Shown piece after piece: positions 13,982 through 22,654 of a stretch of 32,461 nucleotides of DNA. Within the stretch, counting starts at the first letter, position 1, and each line of letters starts with the position of its first letter. Made by a program: the position numbers and the translations under genes. This DNA comes from Ruminococcus champanellensis 18P13 = JCM 17042 (GTDB lineage Bacteria; Bacillota; Clostridia; Oscillospirales; Ruminococcaceae). The stretch lies in the NCBI RefSeq assembly GCF_000210095.1, contig NC_021039.1, positions 1,265,051 through 1,297,511 of the forward strand. The letters are read 5' to 3'. The notes below the pieces were generated by a model. It saw only the letters and a list, made by a program, of their open reading frames with translations. It made no database searches and had not been told where the DNA came from.

Positions 13982-14018
13982 AAAACGGGCACCAAGCATT
14001 TCGCTTGGTGCCCGTTTT
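13982..14018. terminator. Bidirectional terminator between convergent operons
   Basis: AAAACGGGCACCAAGC (13982-13997) and GCTTGGTGCCCGTTTT (14003-14018) form a perfect 16-bp stem with A/T tails on both sides. It serves the ABC/FtsX operon (plus) and the tyrA operon (minus). Confidence 0.93.
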
Positions 14019-14048
14019 GCGTGAAGGCAATACCGTACAGAGTCTGCC

Positions 14049-14195
14049 CTAGTCCTGGTGTTTTTTCCGCAGTTCCTGGAGGATCAGCAGAGAAACGGCA
14101 ATGATCGTGAGATTCACCAGAATGGAGAGCACGTCCAATGCCTGCTTCCAAGTGCTTTTTGATGCCTGCGCCGGGTATTTGATGGTTTGATGCAT
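14049..14195 (-). CDS. 48-residue single-span membrane miniprotein
   Basis: A previously unlisted small ORF. ATG at 14195 has an ideal RBS (AAGGAGG, 5 bases upstream) and the frame runs to TAG at 14049-14051. The product has a polar start (MHQTIKYPAQASKSTWKQ), one membrane helix (DVLSILVNLTIIAVSLLILQ) and a charged tail (ELRKKHQD). It begins 10 bases after the stop of the beta-propeller-like gene and ends just before the bidirectional terminator, so it is the last gene of that operon. I do not recognise a family. The function is unknown; a membrane-bound partner of the upstream protein is possible. Confidence 0.7.
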   Translation of the reverse strand: MHQTIKYPAQASKSTWKQALDVLSILVNLTIIAVSLLILQELRKKHQD

Positions 14196-14205
14196 GTGTT
14201 CCTCC

Positions 14206-15357
14206 TTACGTTTCCAGGACAGTCAATTCATGTGCCAGCTTGGCTTTCGCCAGTTCTGTTTGCTGTTCCCCCTCCAACAGGAGTACATGCGTGCCATTGG
14301 AGCAGACAATGCGTCCATCCGGCAGCAGGGTGTAATCCAGCACCCCGTGCCGCAGCACGGTTTCCTTTCCGTCCGGATCAATCCGCAGCAGTACCCGGTT
14401 CCGGGGACAGATTCCCGGATACTTGTCCCCAGCCTGCTGATTTTGTCTGCGGTTCTCCTCCGCTTTCAGCATGTTTTCCGCAAGGAACATCTCCTGGGGC
14501 GTTCTGTGCTTTGCCTTTTCGCTGCGGGAGGAATTGCTCCGCAGCGGCTCACCGCCGTACCGCATGGAGAAATAGTTCAGCAGTCCCCCGATGGCCTTTA
14601 CGATCCGAACCGGGAACAGCACGATATCCTTCAGCAGATTGCCTCGCTTCTCCCCATCGTCATAGGGCTGTCGGATGCAGTACAGGGCACCGTCCGGTGC
14701 CTCCCGGGGAACCAGGTAATCATAAGCCGGATTGCTGCACAGGGTATCCAGACTCCCGGCGGCTGGCGCATATGCCAGGATCTCGTAAGGCCCCAGCTTG
14801 ACGATGCCACCAGAATCGGAACGGGCGTATCCGGCACTGCTGCACAGAATCCGGCTGCCGTCCGGAGACCAACTGGGATGACACTCCGTAGTGTCCCCAT
14901 CGGTAATATCCGTTTCCTCGTTGTCCTCCAGATCCAGAATGCTCAGATGCAGCATCATGGGATCGCTTCCAATGCACATGGCAAGCTGCTGACCTCGCCG
15001 ATCCATGCCGCCAAAGTGCAGATTCTGCCGGGTCAGCACATGCCCTTCCGCCTTGGCTGCCGGATCCAGATCCCGGCGATACAAGCCGCCTACCTCGTCC
15101 AGCTCTACGGCATACAGCATGCCTGCCGGATCCGGCACGAGCCCGTGCAAACCCATGTGGATCCGTGCAGGATCCACGGGCGCATTGTCCACAGCTCCGG
15201 TAAACATAGCACCGGTGCCACTGGTTTTCCAGGACTTTGCATCGTGAATGCTCTGCATGGTGGCAAGGTAGTTCTGATACCGAATGCTGGACAGAGCAGT
15301 TGTCTTTCCGTCCTCCCATACATAGAGTTGTTTTTCAGCGATGTATCCGATCCGCAT
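14206..15357 (-). CDS. Beta-propeller-like (TolB/WD40-type) protein of unknown function
   Basis: This 383-residue soluble protein starts at ATG 15357 (MRIGYIAEKQ), which has AGGAGGG 8 bases upstream and lies one base after the tyrA stop. Repeated blade-like segments are visible, for example YIAEKQLYVWEDGKTTAL, then CHPSWSPDGSRILCSSAG, PDGALYCIRQPYDDGE and DYTLLPDGRIVCSNGTHVLL. The PSWSPDGSRI box is typical of PD40/TolB blades. An insert around 255-320 is helical and basic and contains LLKDIVLFPVRIVKAIGGLL, which may touch the membrane. It has no signal peptide. The function is unknown; its operon with tyrA and a membrane miniprotein gives no clear pathway. Confidence 0.7.
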   Translation of the reverse strand: MRIGYIAEKQLYVWEDGKTTALSSIRYQNYLATMQSIHDAKSWKTSGTGAMFTGAVDNAPVDPARIHMGLHGLVPDPAGMLYAVELDEVGGLYRRDLDPAAKAEGHVLTRQNLHFGGMDRRGQQLAMCIGSDPMMLHLSILDLEDNEETDITDGDTTECHPSWSPDGSRILCSSAGYARSDSGGIVKLGPYEILAYAPAAGSLDTLCSNPAYDYLVPREAPDGALYCIRQPYDDGEKRGNLLKDIVLFPVRIVKAIGGLLNYFSMRYGGEPLRSNSSRSEKAKHRTPQEMFLAENMLKAEENRRQNQQAGDKYPGICPRNRVLLRIDPDGKETVLRHGVLDYTLLPDGRIVCSNGTHVLLLEGEQQTELAKAKLAHELTVLET

Positions 15358-15358
15358 G

Positions 15359-16225
15359 TCATTCCCTCCTGTCCTTGGCATGGCTCAGCAGATTCTGCTC
15401 TTTGCGGATCCGTCCATCCCGCAGCAGCTCCACCAGCGTGGTGTAATCGTCCCGGTCAATGGCATCCCGGTACGCTTGTAGGTTTTCAATCAGGGTATTC
15501 AGTTCAAACAGCAGGGGCTTGCGATTCTCCAGGAACAGGGACGCCCACATTTCCTCGTTCAGAGTGGCAGTCCGGGTCATATCTTGAAAGCTGCCTCCGG
15601 AATAGCCGTTCTCCTGTTCCAGGGTGGGGCTTTTCACATAGGCGCTGGACACCACATGGGCAAGCTGGGAGGTGTAAGCGATCATGGCATCGTGCCCCTC
15701 CGGCGTGGTTTCCACAATATGTGCAAAGCCCAGGTCATGCACCAGCTGTTCCAGAATGCAGACAGCCGCCTTGCTGGTCTGAGGGATGGGGGTGATGATG
15801 CAGTTTGCCCCCAGAAACAGACTGCCCTCCGAGAAGGGATAGCCGAATCGTTCCTTGCCTGCCATGGGGTGCATGCCCACATACCGCTGCCCATATTCCG
15901 CTGCCAGTTCTGTCACATGCTCTACCAAAGCTCCCTTGATGCCGCATACGTCTGTGAGCATGGCGCCCGGCCGGAAATCCGGGATGTGTGCATCAAAAAA
16001 TGCCTTGGCAGCCCGGGGATGCAGGCATACCATAATCAAGTCAAATTCATGAAACCCGCTTTTGGGGACTGCCTCCAGAATGGCACCGTCCCGCACTGCC
16101 TGTTCCAGCACAGCCCCGTCCGTGTCATAGCCATACACCAGGTGATTGGTAAACCGGCGCATGGCTTTACACATGGAGCCGCCGATCAGACCGAGCCCCA
16201 CCACCAGAACCTTCATTTGTTCCAT
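15359..16225 (-). CDS. tyrA: Prephenate dehydrogenase
   Basis: This 288-residue NAD(P)-dependent enzyme oxidatively decarboxylates prephenate to 4-hydroxyphenylpyruvate in tyrosine synthesis. The start is ATG 16225 (MEQMKVLVVG), with a run of G (GGGGGGG) 6-12 bases upstream. The N-terminal Rossmann fold has GLGLIGGS (about 10-17), followed by YGYDTD. The prephenate-binding half contains GMHPMAGKERFGY, AYTSQLAHVVSSAY and GGSFQDMTR, all family hallmarks. No C-terminal ACT domain follows, so tyrosine feedback through ACT is absent. It lies about 100 bases after citrate synthase and one base before the beta-propeller-like gene. Confidence 0.94.
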   Translation of the reverse strand: MEQMKVLVVGLGLIGGSMCKAMRRFTNHLVYGYDTDGAVLEQAVRDGAILEAVPKSGFHEFDLIMVCLHPRAAKAFFDAHIPDFRPGAMLTDVCGIKGALVEHVTELAAEYGQRYVGMHPMAGKERFGYPFSEGSLFLGANCIITPIPQTSKAAVCILEQLVHDLGFAHIVETTPEGHDAMIAYTSQLAHVVSSAYVKSPTLEQENGYSGGSFQDMTRTATLNEEMWASLFLENRKPLLFELNTLIENLQAYRDAIDRDDYTTLVELLRDGRIRKEQNLLSHAKDRRE

Positions 16226-16293
16226 TGTTTGCCCCCCCAATTTGTGTAGTTTTATGCAGCGCCGGTTCAAAGCCGCTCGATGCTGCTGCCAGA

Positions 16294-16320
16294 AAGGGCA
16301 GGAACCGAAGCCCCTGCCTT
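16294..16320 (-). terminator. Weak stem-loop after citrate synthase
   Basis: On the minus strand AAGGCAGG and CCTGCCCTT pair with one bulged base around a GGCTTCGGTT loop, followed by TCT. It begins 5 bases after the gltA stop and is probably a partial terminator before tyrA. Confidence 0.4.
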
Positions 16321-16324
16321 CCTG

Positions 16325-17689
16325 TTAACGATCCTCCAGCTTCTGATAGGGGATCTCATCCTTGACCGCCTTGTATGCCGGGCGGATGATTTTGTTTGCG
16401 TTGATCAGCTCCTCCAGCCGATGCGCCGACCAGCCAGCGATTCTGGAGATGGCGAAGATGGGCGTAAACAGCTCATAGGGAAGTCCCAGCATCCGATATA
16501 CAAAACCGCTGTAGAAATCCACGTTGGCGCAGACGCCCTTGTAGATCCGGCGCTCCTCCGCAATCACGCTGGGTGCAAGCCGCTCCACCAGACTATACAG
16601 AGCAAATTCCTTCTGGTAGCCCTTTTCCTCACTGAGTTTTTCCACGAAGCCCTTGAATACGGTGGCACGGGGGTCGGAAATGGAATATACAGCATGTCCC
16701 ATGCCGTAGATCAATCCGGCGCGGTCAAAGGCCTCCTTGTGCAGCAGAGCACGCAGGTAGTTCTTGACAGCCTCCTCATCCGTCCAGTCCGGCAGGGTCT
16801 GCATCATGTCGTCAAACATATGCACCACCTTGATGTTGGCACCGCCGTGCTTGGGGCCCTTCAGGGAGCCAAGGGCAGCCGCAATGGCGGAGTAGGTGTC
16901 CGTACCGGAGGAGGAAACCACATGCACCGTAAAGGAGGAGTTGTTGCCGCCACCGTGTTCCGCATGCAGCACCAGAGCAAGATCCAGGATCTTTGCCTCC
17001 AGATCCGAGTACTTGCTGTCCGGCCGGAGCATATAGAGAATGTTTTCCGCTGTGGAAAGCTCCGGATTGGGGTGGTGCAGGAACAGACTTTCGTCATTCT
17101 TGTAATATTCAAATGCCTGGTACCCATATACCGCCAGGGACGGGAACTGGGCGATCAGCCGGATGCACTGCTTGAGCACATTGGCAATGCTCAGATCGTT
17201 GGGATTCGGATCATAGGAATACAGCGTCAGCACGCTCCGTGCCAGTGTATTCATCATATCGTCACTGGGGGATTTCATGATGACGTCCCGGGTGAATGTG
17301 GTGGGCAGGGGACGGGCTTCTACCAACAGTTGTTGAAACTGCCGGAGGGCATCTTTGGTGGGCAGCTCCCCAAACAGCAGCAGGTATACGGTTTCTTCAA
17401 AGCCAAACCGGTTTTCCTCACTGAAGCCCTTGACGATCTGTTCCACGTCAATGCCCCGGTAGTACAGCTTGCCCCGTGCCGGCACGCTTTCCCCGTCTAC
17501 AATGGCGGTGGCGCTGACGTTGCTGATATTGGTTAGACCCGCACGCACACCCTGTCCGTTGATGTCACGCAGACCCCGCTTTACATCGTATTTCTGATAA
17601 AGCGCCGGGTCGATGTTGTAATTTTTTTCGCAAAGATTCACCAGCTGGCTGATCTTTGTGTCCAGGTCGATGGATTGATACTTACCCAT
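16325..17689 (-). CDS. gltA: Citrate synthase
   Basis: This 454-residue enzyme condenses acetyl-CoA with oxaloacetate. Catalytic positions by alignment to the E. coli enzyme are H281 (GPKHGGAN), H332 (GMGHAVYSISDPRATV) and D391 (VDFYSGFVYRMLG); the LHAEHGGG loop at 241-248 is also present. It is longer than the common bacterial 370-430 residues because of an N-terminal helical extension (IDLDTKISQLVNLCEKNYNI), as in several clostridial and Bacteroidetes enzymes. In anaerobic fermenters it supplies 2-oxoglutarate for glutamate. The RBS AGGAAGGGG lies 6 bases before ATG 17689; a consensus promoter is upstream. Confidence 0.95.
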   Translation of the reverse strand: MGKYQSIDLDTKISQLVNLCEKNYNIDPALYQKYDVKRGLRDINGQGVRAGLTNISNVSATAIVDGESVPARGKLYYRGIDVEQIVKGFSEENRFGFEETVYLLLFGELPTKDALRQFQQLLVEARPLPTTFTRDVIMKSPSDDMMNTLARSVLTLYSYDPNPNDLSIANVLKQCIRLIAQFPSLAVYGYQAFEYYKNDESLFLHHPNPELSTAENILYMLRPDSKYSDLEAKILDLALVLHAEHGGGNNSSFTVHVVSSSGTDTYSAIAAALGSLKGPKHGGANIKVVHMFDDMMQTLPDWTDEEAVKNYLRALLHKEAFDRAGLIYGMGHAVYSISDPRATVFKGFVEKLSEEKGYQKEFALYSLVERLAPSVIAEERRIYKGVCANVDFYSGFVYRMLGLPYELFTPIFAISRIAGWSAHRLEELINANKIIRPAYKAVKDEIPYQKLEDR

Positions 17690-17735
17690 TGTTTTCCCCT
17701 TCCTTCTGTCATTGGTGTCGGATGCTTATTTATTT

Positions 17736-17765
17736 ATTATACACCAAAACCGGGGAGACTGTCAA
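17736..17765 (-). promoter_or_regulatory. Promoter of citrate synthase
   Basis: On the minus strand TTGACA (17765-17760), 18 bases, TATAAT (17741-17736). Both hexamers are consensus. The -10 lies 47 bases from the start codon. Confidence 0.85.
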
Positions 17766-17797
17766 CCTTTTGTCATACAACTTGTGCATGATAGAAC

Positions 17798-17832
17798 AAA
17801 ACCGGTCAGCTTCCGAAGAAACTGACCGGTTT
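17798..17832 (-). terminator. Intrinsic terminator of the GH48 gene
   Basis: Minus-strand AAACCGGTCAG (17832-17822) pairs with CTGACCGGTTT (17809-17799) and runs into TGTTCT. It ends the GH48 mRNA just before the gltA promoter region. Confidence 0.88.
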
Positions 17833-17855
17833 GGATGATTCAATTCAAAACAGAA

Positions 17856-20276
17856 TTACTTCTGCGGACCCAGCTCGGACTGTTCAATCAGGTGAGCCAG
17901 GTAACGTGCAATTGCAGTGATGTCATCAGCATCGATGGTGCCATCGTACTTGCAGTCTGCATTCTTCAGACCCTGTGCGGACGGCGGATTCGGAATGGTA
18001 GAATCCTGTGCTACATAACGGGACAGGAGCACAACGTCGTTGATCTCAACCTTGCCGTTGCAGTCAACGTCGCCATACAGGTTGTCGTCCCCACCCTGTG
18101 TGGAACCACCAGGAGTTACTTCCGGATACAGCTGGTACATAGTACCCAGAGCCATCAGAATATCTCCTGCGTGCCAGAATCTGTGGTAGTTCAGCTCAAC
18201 AGACTCAGTAGAACCAGTGGAGTCGAAAGCGTTCTTCAGCTCCATGTACTTCTCATCCTGCAGATACATGGAACGGATGCTGCTGAATGTAGCGCCGTTA
18301 GCCAGAGTATCGCCATAAGGAGTCTTGCCGTTGTAGCTGCTGGGGATCCAAACTTCCTCATTGAACATTCTGGAAAGGCTTCCGTTGGTCTCGGTTCTGG
18401 ATAGACCGATGTCATCACGGCCCAGTTCCCACTCTCTGTCGAGGAGCTGCTGTGCCAGGTACAGAGCCTTGCCGCCCAGAGAAGTAGCATCAGCACTGAT
18501 CTCGCTGGACTTTGTGCCAACGGCCTTTGCATAGTAGATCAGGGTGTTAGCCAGAGAAGATACACAGCCCAAGTCGGAGCTACCGGTTGCAGTAATGGTG
18601 CAGGTCAGACCAGAGTTTGCGTTCTCATTATAGGTACCAGTCCATGTAGCGGGCTGACCGGACCAATCCAGAGTAGCCGGGATTGCGTAATCGCCGTCAT
18701 CGGTCAGAGTAGTATTCTCAATGAACCAAGCGACCCATCTGTCGAGGAGCTTGCTCAGTGTATCTTCAATGGTCAGACCGCCGGGCTTTACAGCACCCTT
18801 GGATGCATCTCCGTCAGTCTTTACATAGTAGTACAGCTCAGCCAGACGCTGTGTAGCCCATACCTGGTTACCGATCCAGTGGTTGGAACCCGGGTCAGCA
18901 TATACAGGATGCTCAACGTAAGCCATATCATAGAATGTGGGTACGCCGGAGGTGTAGGTCATGTAGTCGCCGTTCCAGCAGTTGGTTGCACCGCCTGCGA
19001 AAGGACCGTCAGCAGACTGGAGCCACTGATAGAATTCCAGCTGTCTCTGGAGAGAAGTGGTGTAGTCCTTGGTAGCGCCCTCAGCCTTCATTGCAGAGTT
19101 CAAGCCGGTATCATACAGCAGAGCGTATGCTGCCAGCGGGCTCTGATAGAACTGGTGAGCGTGGCTGCAGCCGATCTGCCAAGCCCAGGAGCCATCCTGT
19201 GCGCCGCCCCAGGAAGTGTACCATGCCATCAGGTAGTGGCAGGAGTCATAACCGGTGGAGGGGCTGTTCTTGTTCTGACAGCCGATTGCCTTGTAGTACT
19301 TATCGAACATGTCGTTACGCAGTTCGTCACCCATCTTACCAGCAAGTGTGGTAATGGAGCTGTCGCCCACGCCCCACTTGTTTGCTGCGTAAATAGCCTG
19401 GATTGCACGGTTTTCTGCGTCCGGTGCGTTGGTGTAGGACCACTGTGCTGCAACGTTGGCATCGTTGTTGAAGATACCCTTGATACCACGATTCGCCATA
19501 CCATACTTCAGAGTCTCGATGGACGGATGCGGTACGGTCTCAAAGCAGGACTCGGAGTTACCTCTCTGGAAGGTGTTGATGAAGGTGAACTTACCAGTGG
19601 TGGACGGGGTCTTGGAACCGCTGTCGTATGCCCCACCGTAGCCGTACCAGTCGTCAACGTCTGCCAGCCAGTGCATCAGGTACAGACCCTTGTCGCTGGA
19701 GTATGCAGAGGTGAACTTGCTGTGAATCGGGTTGGAACCTGTGTTGGAGGTTTCAGCCTGTACCGGGTAAGCTTTCGGATCATCCGGCACTTCCTTATTA
19801 TACTGTGAACTCAGGGAAGACTTGCTCCAGAAACCAGTCTGGGTAGTAGGAATCATAACCTCCATTGTCTTCCAAGCCTTAGCCAGGTCATTGGTGTAGG
19901 TTGCGCCGTACTCACTGCCGGAGTTCTTTGCAATGTTGTCTCTCATTGCAGCCATCCATACGATGTAGGACATTGCCTCGGATGTGGTCTCGTGACCGTA
20001 GTCAGGAGCCTCAACGATGCAGGTTTCAACAGCGTGGTAAGGAACACCGAAGCCGCCGGATGCGGTATTGGTCTTGCTCAAGTAGCCGTTTTCCTGACCC
20101 TTGGTTACAACGTCATCGTACAGAGACAGGAATCTCTGTGCATAGGTCTCGTCGCCGTATGCTTCATCCTTGGTTCTGGTGCCTGCAGCGGATGCAGCCA
20201 GCGGAAGCATGGAGCTGGAAACAACAGCAGCGGAAAGTGCAGCAGCAAGAACTGCTTTGTACTTCTTAAATACCAT
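17856..20276 (-). CDS. GH48 reducing-end cellobiohydrolase with C-terminal dockerin
   Basis: This is an 806-residue secreted cellulase. The signal peptide spans about 1-31 (MVFKKYKAVLAAALSAAVVS, cleavage near ASA-A). The GH48 module (about 36-715) includes EAPDYGHETTSEAMSYIVW; alignment to CelF makes E100 the proton donor and E89 the equivalent of E44. The ADVDDWYGYG stretch carries the proposed base. No CBM is present; the short linker VTPGGSTQGG leads straight to a dockerin (734-800) with loops DVDCNGKVEIND and DCKYDGTIDADD, so binding to cellulose relies on scaffoldin. GH48 is the dominant processive enzyme of cellulosomes, releasing cellobiose. It is monocistronic with promoter, leader and terminator, and has highly biased codons, as for a very abundant protein. 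RBS GAGAGGGG. Confidence 0.96.
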   Translation of the reverse strand: MVFKKYKAVLAAALSAAVVSSSMLPLAASAAGTRTKDEAYGDETYAQRFLSLYDDVVTKGQENGYLSKTNTASGGFGVPYHAVETCIVEAPDYGHETTSEAMSYIVWMAAMRDNIAKNSGSEYGATYTNDLAKAWKTMEVMIPTTQTGFWSKSSLSSQYNKEVPDDPKAYPVQAETSNTGSNPIHSKFTSAYSSDKGLYLMHWLADVDDWYGYGGAYDSGSKTPSTTGKFTFINTFQRGNSESCFETVPHPSIETLKYGMANRGIKGIFNNDANVAAQWSYTNAPDAENRAIQAIYAANKWGVGDSSITTLAGKMGDELRNDMFDKYYKAIGCQNKNSPSTGYDSCHYLMAWYTSWGGAQDGSWAWQIGCSHAHQFYQSPLAAYALLYDTGLNSAMKAEGATKDYTTSLQRQLEFYQWLQSADGPFAGGATNCWNGDYMTYTSGVPTFYDMAYVEHPVYADPGSNHWIGNQVWATQRLAELYYYVKTDGDASKGAVKPGGLTIEDTLSKLLDRWVAWFIENTTLTDDGDYAIPATLDWSGQPATWTGTYNENANSGLTCTITATGSSDLGCVSSLANTLIYYAKAVGTKSSEISADATSLGGKALYLAQQLLDREWELGRDDIGLSRTETNGSLSRMFNEEVWIPSSYNGKTPYGDTLANGATFSSIRSMYLQDEKYMELKNAFDSTGSTESVELNYHRFWHAGDILMALGTMYQLYPEVTPGGSTQGGDDNLYGDVDCNGKVEINDVVLLSRYVAQDSTIPNPPSAQGLKNADCKYDGTIDADDITAIARYLAHLIEQSELGPQK

Positions 20277-20424
20277 GTTTTCTTTTCCCCTCTCAAAAAT
20301 TTGATTTCGTGATCCTGCAGTGTAAACCGCATTCTCTTAACTTGTGTACCCTCCAGTGCATGCGGATTTTCCTTGGCGCATGGCGCATATGTACACAAAA
20401 CGCCCCTGCTCGAATCACACTCAA

Positions 20425-20454
20425 ATTATAGTACAAAGGAATCTGCTTTGTCAA
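20425..20454 (-). promoter_or_regulatory. Promoter of GH48
   Basis: On the minus strand TTGACA (20454-20449), 18 bases, TATAAT (20430-20425); both are consensus. Transcription should start near 20418, giving a leader of about 140 bases. Confidence 0.86.
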
Positions 20455-20866
20455 CCCTTTACATAAAATGCGGAACCCGGCAAAATGATTTTGGCGGTTT
20501 GCATAAGTTTTAATCTGGCCGTTTGGGCAATTTGCTATTTACTGCTTTTGGAACTGCCCGGAGAGCCACTTGCTTGATTACAGTTTGTATAGCCGCTTTG
20601 CAACTTCATGCAATCTTCAGTCCGTTTACACAAAATCAACACAAAATGCTTGTAGAATAAGCACGGTTTTGCAGCATTATTGTCAGAATTACCTTACATT
20701 CATGATTCGGTTACAGCATATTCATAACCTGTACATATATTTTTGCGATAATAATTAAGAATGTTTCTGCCGCTTTTTTGCCTTGCAGCCGGGTAAAATC
20801 CACGCTGCATCCCGATGCCCGTACCCGGCATCCTGCGGCATGGACAATTTTGAAAGGGGAATTGGA
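20455..20866. other. Intergenic region between divergent GH48 and ABC operons
   Basis: AT-rich stretch of about 410 bases with no ORF I can support. I saw no convincing -35/-10 pair for the rightward ABC operon; the only near match is TTGTCA with a poor -10 around 20690-20720. The GH48 promoter lies at its left end. Confidence 0.6.
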
Positions 20867-21913
20867 ATGGTTGAAATCAAAAACCTGACACGGTTCTATG
20901 GCAATATACCTGCGGTAAAAAATCTTTCTTTTACGGTGGAGGACGGAGAGATCCTTGGATTCCTGGGGCCAAACGGTGCGGGAAAGTCCACTACCATGAA
21001 TATGATCACCGGCTATCTGCCCTCCTCCTCCGGAACGGTTGTGGTGGACGGCTTTGACATCGCCCAGCAGCCGGAGGAGGTCAAAAAGCGCATCGGCTAT
21101 CTGCCGGAGCTGCCGCCCCTGTATCTGGATATGCGGGTGAAGGAATATCTGCGGTTCGTGGCTGGGATCAAGGGAGTCAAGCGGAAGGACGTGAAAGCCC
21201 AGATCGACCAGGCTATGGAGCGGCTGAAGCTGACGGATGTGCAGCACCGGCTGATCCGGAACCTGTCCAAGGGCTATAAGCAGCGTGTAGGCTTTGCCCA
21301 GGCGCTGCTGGGAAATCCCAAAATCCTGATCCTGGACGAGCCGACGGTGGGTCTGGATCCGTCCCAGGTTGCTCAGGTGCGGCAGCTGATCCTGGATCTG
21401 AAGAAGGATCATACTATTATATTCAGCTCCCACATTCTCTCAGAGGTCAGCGCTGTCTGCGAACGGGTGGTCATCATCAACAAGGGTGAGATCAAGGCCA
21501 TCGACACCATCGAAAACCTGGAGAACAGTATCCAGGCAAATCTGTCCCTGTCCATTACAGTAGAAGGGGACAAGGCGAAGGTGGAGCAGCTGATCCAGAC
21601 TGTGCCCGGAGTGGTTGCCATCAAGAGCGCAGAGTACATCAAAACCGGCACCCATACCTTTACTGTGGAGATCAGGGATGACAGCGTCCGCAAGGCGATC
21701 CTGGCAAAGCTCATCGAGGCGGACTGCTCCGTTGTGAGCGTCAACACCTCCAAGATGAGCCTGGAGGAGGTATTCCTCAAGCTGACCGCACAGAATACGG
21801 GCAAGAAGTCCCTGGAGGAGATCTTCGACGAGATCGGCGAGGATATGGACCGGAAGGAAAGCAAAGCTGCGGCAGAGCGGGAAAACAAGACCCCGGCGGA
21901 AGGAGAGAAATAA
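20867..21913 (+). CDS. ABC transporter ATP-binding protein (GldA-like)
   Basis: This 348-residue ATPase starts at ATG 20867 (MVEIKNLTRF) after AAAGGGG. Walker A is GPNGAGKST (about 35-43), the signature LSKGYKQRVGFAQAL (about 136-150), Walker B ILILDEPTVGLDP and the switch histidine in SSHILSE. The LSKGYKQR form is characteristic of ABC-2 export ATPases of the GldA/NatA group. A C-terminal domain of about 120 residues (VEGDKAKVEQLIQTVPGVVA) and a charged tail follow. It begins a four-gene operon; the permease starts 3 bases after its stop. Upstream in-frame codons from 20783 lack an RBS. Confidence 0.94.
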   Translation: MVEIKNLTRFYGNIPAVKNLSFTVEDGEILGFLGPNGAGKSTTMNMITGYLPSSSGTVVVDGFDIAQQPEEVKKRIGYLPELPPLYLDMRVKEYLRFVAGIKGVKRKDVKAQIDQAMERLKLTDVQHRLIRNLSKGYKQRVGFAQALLGNPKILILDEPTVGLDPSQVAQVRQLILDLKKDHTIIFSSHILSEVSAVCERVVIINKGEIKAIDTIENLENSIQANLSLSITVEGDKAKVEQLIQTVPGVVAIKSAEYIKTGTHTFTVEIRDDSVRKAILAKLIEADCSVVSVNTSKMSLEEVFLKLTAQNTGKKSLEEIFDEIGEDMDRKESKAAAERENKTPAEGEK

Positions 21914-21916
21914 GCT

Positions 21917-22648
21917 ATGTATTCATTATTTAAAAAGGAAGTACAGTCCTACTTCTTTTCCCCCTTTGCGTACATCATCGGTGCGCTGTTCCTGCTGGTG
22001 TTTTCCCTGAGCTTTATCACCGGCATTTCGGATCTGTCCTCCAACACCTTTAAATTCTCGTTCCCGAACATCTTCTACAACAACTTCTTTTACTTTATCT
22101 TTATGATTCCGGCGCTGACCATGCGTACCTTCGCAGAGGAGCGTAAGGGCGGCACGGAGGTTCTGCTTATGTCCTCTCCGCTGTCCATCACCAAGATCGT
22201 GCTGGCAAAGTTTTTGGGTGTGGCGTTCGTGTTCCTGTGCATGATGCTCCTGTCCCTGTTTTTCCCCATCGTAACCGCCCTGCACGGAGGCGTGATCTGG
22301 TCCAACCTGCTGTGCGGCTACATCGGCTTCTACTTCTGGGGTCTGGTGTGCATCGCCGTGGGTATCTTCATGTCTGCTCTGACGGACAACCCCATCATTG
22401 CAGCAGTGCTGGGTGAAGCAGCCATGATCGTGCTGATCTTTGTGGATAACCTGGCAAGCACTGCACTGTTCTCCAACCTGCCGGTGGTTTCCACCGTGCT
22501 GAACTGGCTCTCCACAGAGGAGCGCTTTGTGATGTTCTCACAGGGTCTGTTCCGCTTGTCGGATCTGATCTTCTACATTTCCATGATCGTACTGTTCCTG
22601 GCGTGGACGGGCATTGCGATTCAGAAAAGACGCTGGAGCAGGGGGTAA
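21917..22648 (+). CDS. ABC-2 type permease (GldF-like)
   Basis: This 243-residue membrane protein has six segments, starting at YIIGALFLLVFSLSFITGIS and ending at ISMIVLFLAWTGIAIQ. Between segments 2 and 3 lies the ABC-2 feature RTFAEERKGGTEVLLMSSPL. It starts three bases after the ATPase stop, with GGAGAG inside that gene as RBS. This is the channel half of the gliding-like ABC system; the substrate is unknown. Confidence 0.9.
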   Translation: MYSLFKKEVQSYFFSPFAYIIGALFLLVFSLSFITGISDLSSNTFKFSFPNIFYNNFFYFIFMIPALTMRTFAEERKGGTEVLLMSSPLSITKIVLAKFLGVAFVFLCMMLLSLFFPIVTALHGGVIWSNLLCGYIGFYFWGLVCIAVGIFMSALTDNPIIAAVLGEAAMIVLIFVDNLASTALFSNLPVVSTVLNWLSTEERFVMFSQGLFRLSDLIFYISMIVLFLAWTGIAIQKRRWSRG

Positions 22649-22654
22649 TGGACG

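Noticed and set aside
14194-15795. 533-residue plus-strand ORF opposite the beta-propeller-like gene and tyrA
   Set aside because: The minus-strand genes have RBSs, one-base spacing and recognisable motifs; the plus frame shows none.
16280-17536. 418-residue plus-strand ORF opposite citrate synthase
   Set aside because: It is a shadow of gltA, whose catalytic residues are all conserved on the minus strand.
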